Below, in pieces: positions 59,830-64,000 of a stretch of DNA of 64,000 bases. Numbering within the stretch: the first letter of the stretch is position 1; every line of letters starts with the position of its first letter. This DNA comes from Cryphonectria parasitica EP155 (Eukaryota > Ascomycota > Sordariomycetes > Diaporthales > Cryphonectriaceae): contig NW_024468911.1 of NCBI RefSeq assembly GCF_011745365.1, forward strand, positions 2,722,759 to 2,786,758, written 5' to 3'. The translations under genes and the position numbers were made by a program. The notes beneath the pieces are model-generated. The model was not told the DNA's origin. It saw only the letters and a list, made by a program, of their open reading frames with translations, and searched no databases.

Positions 59830-62800
59830 CTGCTCTTTCCAAGCGAGGCGGCGGGGCGAGAGGAACGATAACGCTTCCCTGTTTTAATGTACATTGAACA
59901 GCTTTGCAGCTGAAATGTCCCAATGAGGCCTACTTGGGCAAAGGAAGTCTCTTTCCAAAAACAAGTATCCTAACGGATGACGTTGTTCCTTACGTTACCG
60001 GCTATGGAGCATGTAGGCGCGAGTGGGGTTGAGGATGGGAGGTTTTTGTTGGGCTCACCGCCAGCTGTCAATATTATATGCACACGCACTTACGAACATA
60101 CTACTGTGTCATTGATACCACGTACCTGAACAGCCCGAAGCCATCTCGTCCCGAGTACGGTTTGTCGCTTACCCTGGCAGGAACAAAGGCAATAACTATT
60201 GCACAGTAGGTAGAATCAAAGTGATGACGAGGAGGGCCGGTTATTGTTCCCAATTTCAGGAGAAATGTTCGAGCTCGCATAGGTTTCCATGGGAGAGAGG
60301 GGGGGGGGATTTGGCAGGACAGACCTGGCCTGAGCGTCTTTCTCTCCTCCTCTCTGTCTCTTTGTCCCTGCTGTGACTGAGACCATTAGGATGTTCAGGG
60401 TATTCCCGTGCCAGCATCAAATTTAATGCAAAGTGTAACCATATCAGGCGAGCACGATGAGGCACCGGATAAAAGCTCTCGCAAACGAGTTCTCGTGACA
60501 AAAGGCCGGTAACGAGGGTATGAAGTCGCAAAATGAGTGAACATACTACTCCTGGGCTGAGCTAAAATCTGACAACTTACAACGTTGAAGCGAGGGCCGT
60601 GCCGCCAGTACTGTACATGCTCCGATGTTCTCGGGAACAAGGGAGGGGGGGGCGGCTAATTGCTGACCTGGGTGGCGTTCTGCTCCCCTCCCCATCCTTT
60701 CTATTCACGAGAAGTTTTGGCTGATCAGTGATGCCAGTCAGGTACGAAGACAAGTTCAAGTCACATGTGAAACAGTCGTGTTGCTTTTCTTTAGAGGAGT
60801 ACCTCGCTTTCGATCTGCCCGATAGTTGACCACGCTGACCTGAGGAGGTGGTCTAGAAGGCCCTTCATCTAGATCGTTATTAGCGAGCTAGTTCTAGATG
60901 AGGACACGGCTGCAGGAGTGGCCATGATGATGGTGTGTACTCGAGGACGACCGGTGAGCCGCAACTGGCCTCTCAGGTCTCAAGAAGCGACCTTGGAGGG
61001 GGGAAGGGAGGTGGTTGTCGCATTGTGCCACCTCTTCCACAGCGAGGTAAGCCGCGTCCAAGCTCGGCCCTCTCACTTTTCGTCACAAATGACACAGATG
61101 GTGCAGGTTGCAAGTTTTCGATGACCACCGGTCTGCAGGCTCATGTCACGCTGTTCCAAATTAGTATTGGGTTATGCATGAGAAGGGACGTTGGTTCCTC
61201 ATACTACAGGCTGGTGGAGGAGGAGGACACACGGGAAGTGGTGTGGCCACCGTTTTCTATGTCTTTTTACCCCAATCATTTTTGGTCAATTCGTCTCTTG
61301 TCAACGTGATTCGTGCGCCTATCCGCAAATCCTCAACCTAGCTTTTTCACGAGACACTGTGCCCCGTTGTGTGAGAAACGCTGTCGTGGTAGATGAGACA
61401 CCCCCCGCACGCTCGTGGTGTATGATTGGAAAGGGTAGGGTGCCGTACCCGAGAACAAGCTGCATCAACTGATCGATGCTATTGCGTGTCAATCCGATTT
61501 ATCAAACCTTTTGATTAAAGGACCGGCCAAGTTGCCATCAACTGCTAGTTTCTCGCCCGACGTCGACCAGCACAAGACCCAGCTCGCATTGATGCCCAAC
61601 GTACTGGGTCTGTGTAAGAGAGCAACCAGGGTAGGAGGGGAAGAAAATGCAGCACGGCTGAGACCACACATGTCGACATTGATTTATTCCGGCCACCCCT
61701 GTGCGTGGACAGGAATTCTAGACAGCTTGACAGAATGCTGACCTTTTTCTTTTCCTCTTCTTTTACGGCCACCTCTAATTCTAGCCCGTTAGCGTATAGC
61801 TAGTTGTGAGGAGGACTAGATATGGTGCTCGGAGGTAGCCGAGAGCCTCAAGTCTAGGCGCCCCCAGAACCCTTGAAGGATGAGGAGTGACATTTGACGG
61901 ACGTGCAGGGTAGAGATCGTCGGGCAGCTTTTAAGGATCGTGAAGCGCTGCAGATGGCCACGCTTAGACGCATGCATGCGGACAGGGGATATTGGCCCGC
62001 CGGGAGCCGTCTCCTTGAAATTTAACCTATGAGCCGTGCCCCTCGTGATCGTCGCGGAATGCGCCTTCGCAGCATAGCTTCTTCCGCGCTGAGCTTCACC
62101 ATGTTATGATGGCGCCCTATCAGTACTGTTCCAGCTCTTCTTATTTGAGGTGTTCCCGGCGCAGGGGTGCACAAGGAGAGGCCAGATGCTTTCGCCTCTC
62201 CTCATAAGAGCCACGCAATCACACAGGACAATGCTGATGGTATACTATAGGATACGTGCGCGCGCAGAGATAGAGTTGCTCGGGATTTGCGGTAGCTGTC
62301 CCCGCTTCCATGATTCGATCGGCATCGCAACCAGGCAGTGGCCGCCCCGGAATGTGGCGAAACGCTGGCCCAGCCAGCAGCAGCTTTCTGAATTCGTAGG
62401 AGAGGGAGGGGGGTTCTGGACCGTCTGTACCGTGGTACTAGTCTCGAAGCCTTGTCGGATATATTCCGAAGGAACGCGTGGTGTTCGCCAAGCACGGGTG
62501 AGAACCCGGCCCCTGTCAGGTGCAGTGGCCCCCAGATGCCAGACTTGTTGACATCAGGCACCGGAAGTCAGGCAGCAGCAGATAGATAGATGTTAGGCAC
62601 AAAACGTTCTCGTCCGTCGAGGCGGCAAAAGGGACGATAGTCGGTCATGGTCAGGCTGACAGAGAAGTTTTTAGCCAGGAACACAGGGGTATGAAACAAA
62701 CGACAGGAAGGGTGCTGGCGTGCTGGAAATTGGTCGTTCCTAGATCAGAGAAAGCACTCTCAGAAGAAGGAGAAAAAAGAAGAGCTAAAGGGCTTCTCGT

Positions 62801-63364
62801 TCATGCAGTCTTGGCTGCAACTGGAGTGCGAAAATGTGTACGCCATCTGCACCCTGTGTATTTATGCGGTCAGCGAAATCAGCGTTGTACTCGATACACT
62901 ATTCATATCATGTACCCAAGTAAGTGTTTCGACTGTGGGACGGGGGGGGTGGGGAGGGGGCTTGGTTGATCACACAGCTCTTTTCAGATCATGACGTGGG
63001 GAAGAAGAACGAGCTTTGTTGGGTCTTTTAGGTGTGGTCTTGGAAGATGTGCTGGCAGCAGCGACTGCTCTCACTTTGCCATACTGTCAATCAAAGGCCA
63101 AGTGTAAAGCATAATTGGCTCATGAGATTGTTGTTGTGTTAAGGAAAGGGAAAAAGAGAAGAAAAGGGCTCGCTTCGGGAATAACAGCATAGCCACACCC
63201 AAAATGCTGAACCCCAACATCCATACCACTGAACCCCCCCCCCTGTTTGCCATCTGCAAGTGGGCTTGTGGGGGTTGACAAGTGACAAGAGAAACCAAAA
63301 CGCCCAGTAACGAATAGTGCCAACGGGGCCCGTCACTCCTCCCCGGTATCCACCGTGCCCAGAC

Positions 63365-63398
63365 CTGCACCTGCACCTGCACCTGCACATGCACCTGC
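63365..63398. repeat. CTGCAC hexanucleotide repeat
   Basis: Five to six units, one with a CATGCAC variant. Confidence 0.85.
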
Positions 63399-64000
63399 CA
63401 GAACCCTGACCCCAGCATCCCAGCCGGAAGGAGCCCCAGGAACGCACCTAGCCCACCCAACCGGGATGTACCGCTCCTGCAAGGATGAGAGCTGCTCGCC
63501 GTTTACGGACGACACTGCATGGCACTAATGTACCCTGGAGGGTCACTCTTGCCAATAGTATTAGGTGCTGTCGAACTTTTTACTTTCTCTTCCCTTTCCC
63601 CCTTTGGACTGGACGTATTCATATTTTAATTTATTTTTAAGCTTTCATACATCGTTCGTGACTCCGATTCTCTCTTATTTATTTGATACCTGTTTGAGCA
63701 TGCGAACAAGGTATATTGGACAGTGTCACACCACCCCGAAAAAGCCCTTCCTCTTCCGGGCAACTCGAGCAAGCCCCTTGGAAGAAGTATTCCCACCTTG
63801 ACCCACCTTCCTCTTCGCATCAGCTGCAGCATGTGTCTCCAGTGGTATGAGTCCTCGCCAACTTGGACCCGTGATACAGATCCAGAAACACCACACCCGC
63901 GGGACTCCTGAGCCTACAAGAAGGGGGAGAGGTGCCGGCAAGGGGAACCCCGTTGCAGCCTGTCATATTTGTCCAGGGATCTTCAGTTCAAGATGATCGT

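Larger units (their letters stand above)
58667..64000. other. Terminal 5.3 kb, no gene recognised
   Basis: After the vip1 stop come a G run (about 58746-58760), a pyrimidine-rich stretch (59110-59220), CA and GA repeats (59450-59480), a CAT/CGT repeat (59791-59829) and a CTGCAC minisatellite (63365-63398). Frames up to 168 codons are low-complexity and motif-free. A gene with very short exons or a neighbour's untranslated region cannot be excluded. Confidence 0.5.

Overview
This is nuclear DNA of a filamentous ascomycete, most likely a Sordariomycete. Genes have several short introns (about 50 to 165 bp) with GTAWGT-like donors and YAG acceptors. The proteins are filamentous-fungal families: the xylanase regulator XlnR/XYR1, an FlbE-like conidiation factor, a homeobox/C2H2 factor and Zn2Cys6 regulators. 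Intergenic DNA is long and rich in microsatellites and in C, G, A and T homopolymer runs. I saw no rRNA, recognisable tRNA, CRISPR or intact transposon.

Layout. 1-2810 (minus): an RBR-type E3 ubiquitin ligase, truncated by the window edge. 5938-7308 (plus): FlbE-like developmental regulator behind a leader with a hairpin and two short uORFs. 10546-12893 (minus): a 700-residue Zn2Cys6 transcription factor. 12.9-20.3 kb: gene-poor, with a decayed gene relic near 15.6-16.3 kb. 20318-22244 (plus): a microsomal cytochrome P450. 22513-26399 (minus): a 1215-residue homeobox/C2H2 factor that also carries a Zn2Cys6-like cysteine cluster and five copies of a C-terminal module. 27931-28911 (minus) and 29703-30725 (plus): histidinol-phosphatase and a formamidase/acetamidase, head to head across a promoter with GATA motifs. 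32098-33123 (plus): a single-pass membrane protein with a lectin-like beta-trefoil domain. 34130-37137 (minus): xlnR. 37.1-46.9 kb: a 9.7 kb gene-free interval upstream of xlnR. 46854-49151 (plus): a 14-TM MFS transporter. 49356-52700 (minus): UTP21 of the small-subunit processome. 53735-58666 (plus): the VIP1/Asp1 inositol pyrophosphate kinase/phosphatase. 58.7-64 kb: no gene recognised.

The genes do not form one pathway. There is housekeeping (UTP21, HIS2, VIP1, RBR ligase), development (FlbE-like, homeobox factor), carbon regulation (XlnR), nitrogen scavenging (amidase) and accessory functions (P450, MFS, lectin). The P450, Zn2Cys6 and MFS genes are too far apart, and lack any backbone enzyme, to be called a metabolite cluster. 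Exon models below were made by eye: frame was carried across each junction and total length checked to be a multiple of three. The most notable points are the three kinds of zinc/homeo DNA-binding motif plus a five-copy module in the homeobox protein, the 22-nt micro-exon in vip1, the flbE leader, the inverted repeats in the HIS2/amidase promoter, and the relic at 15.6-16.3 kb.
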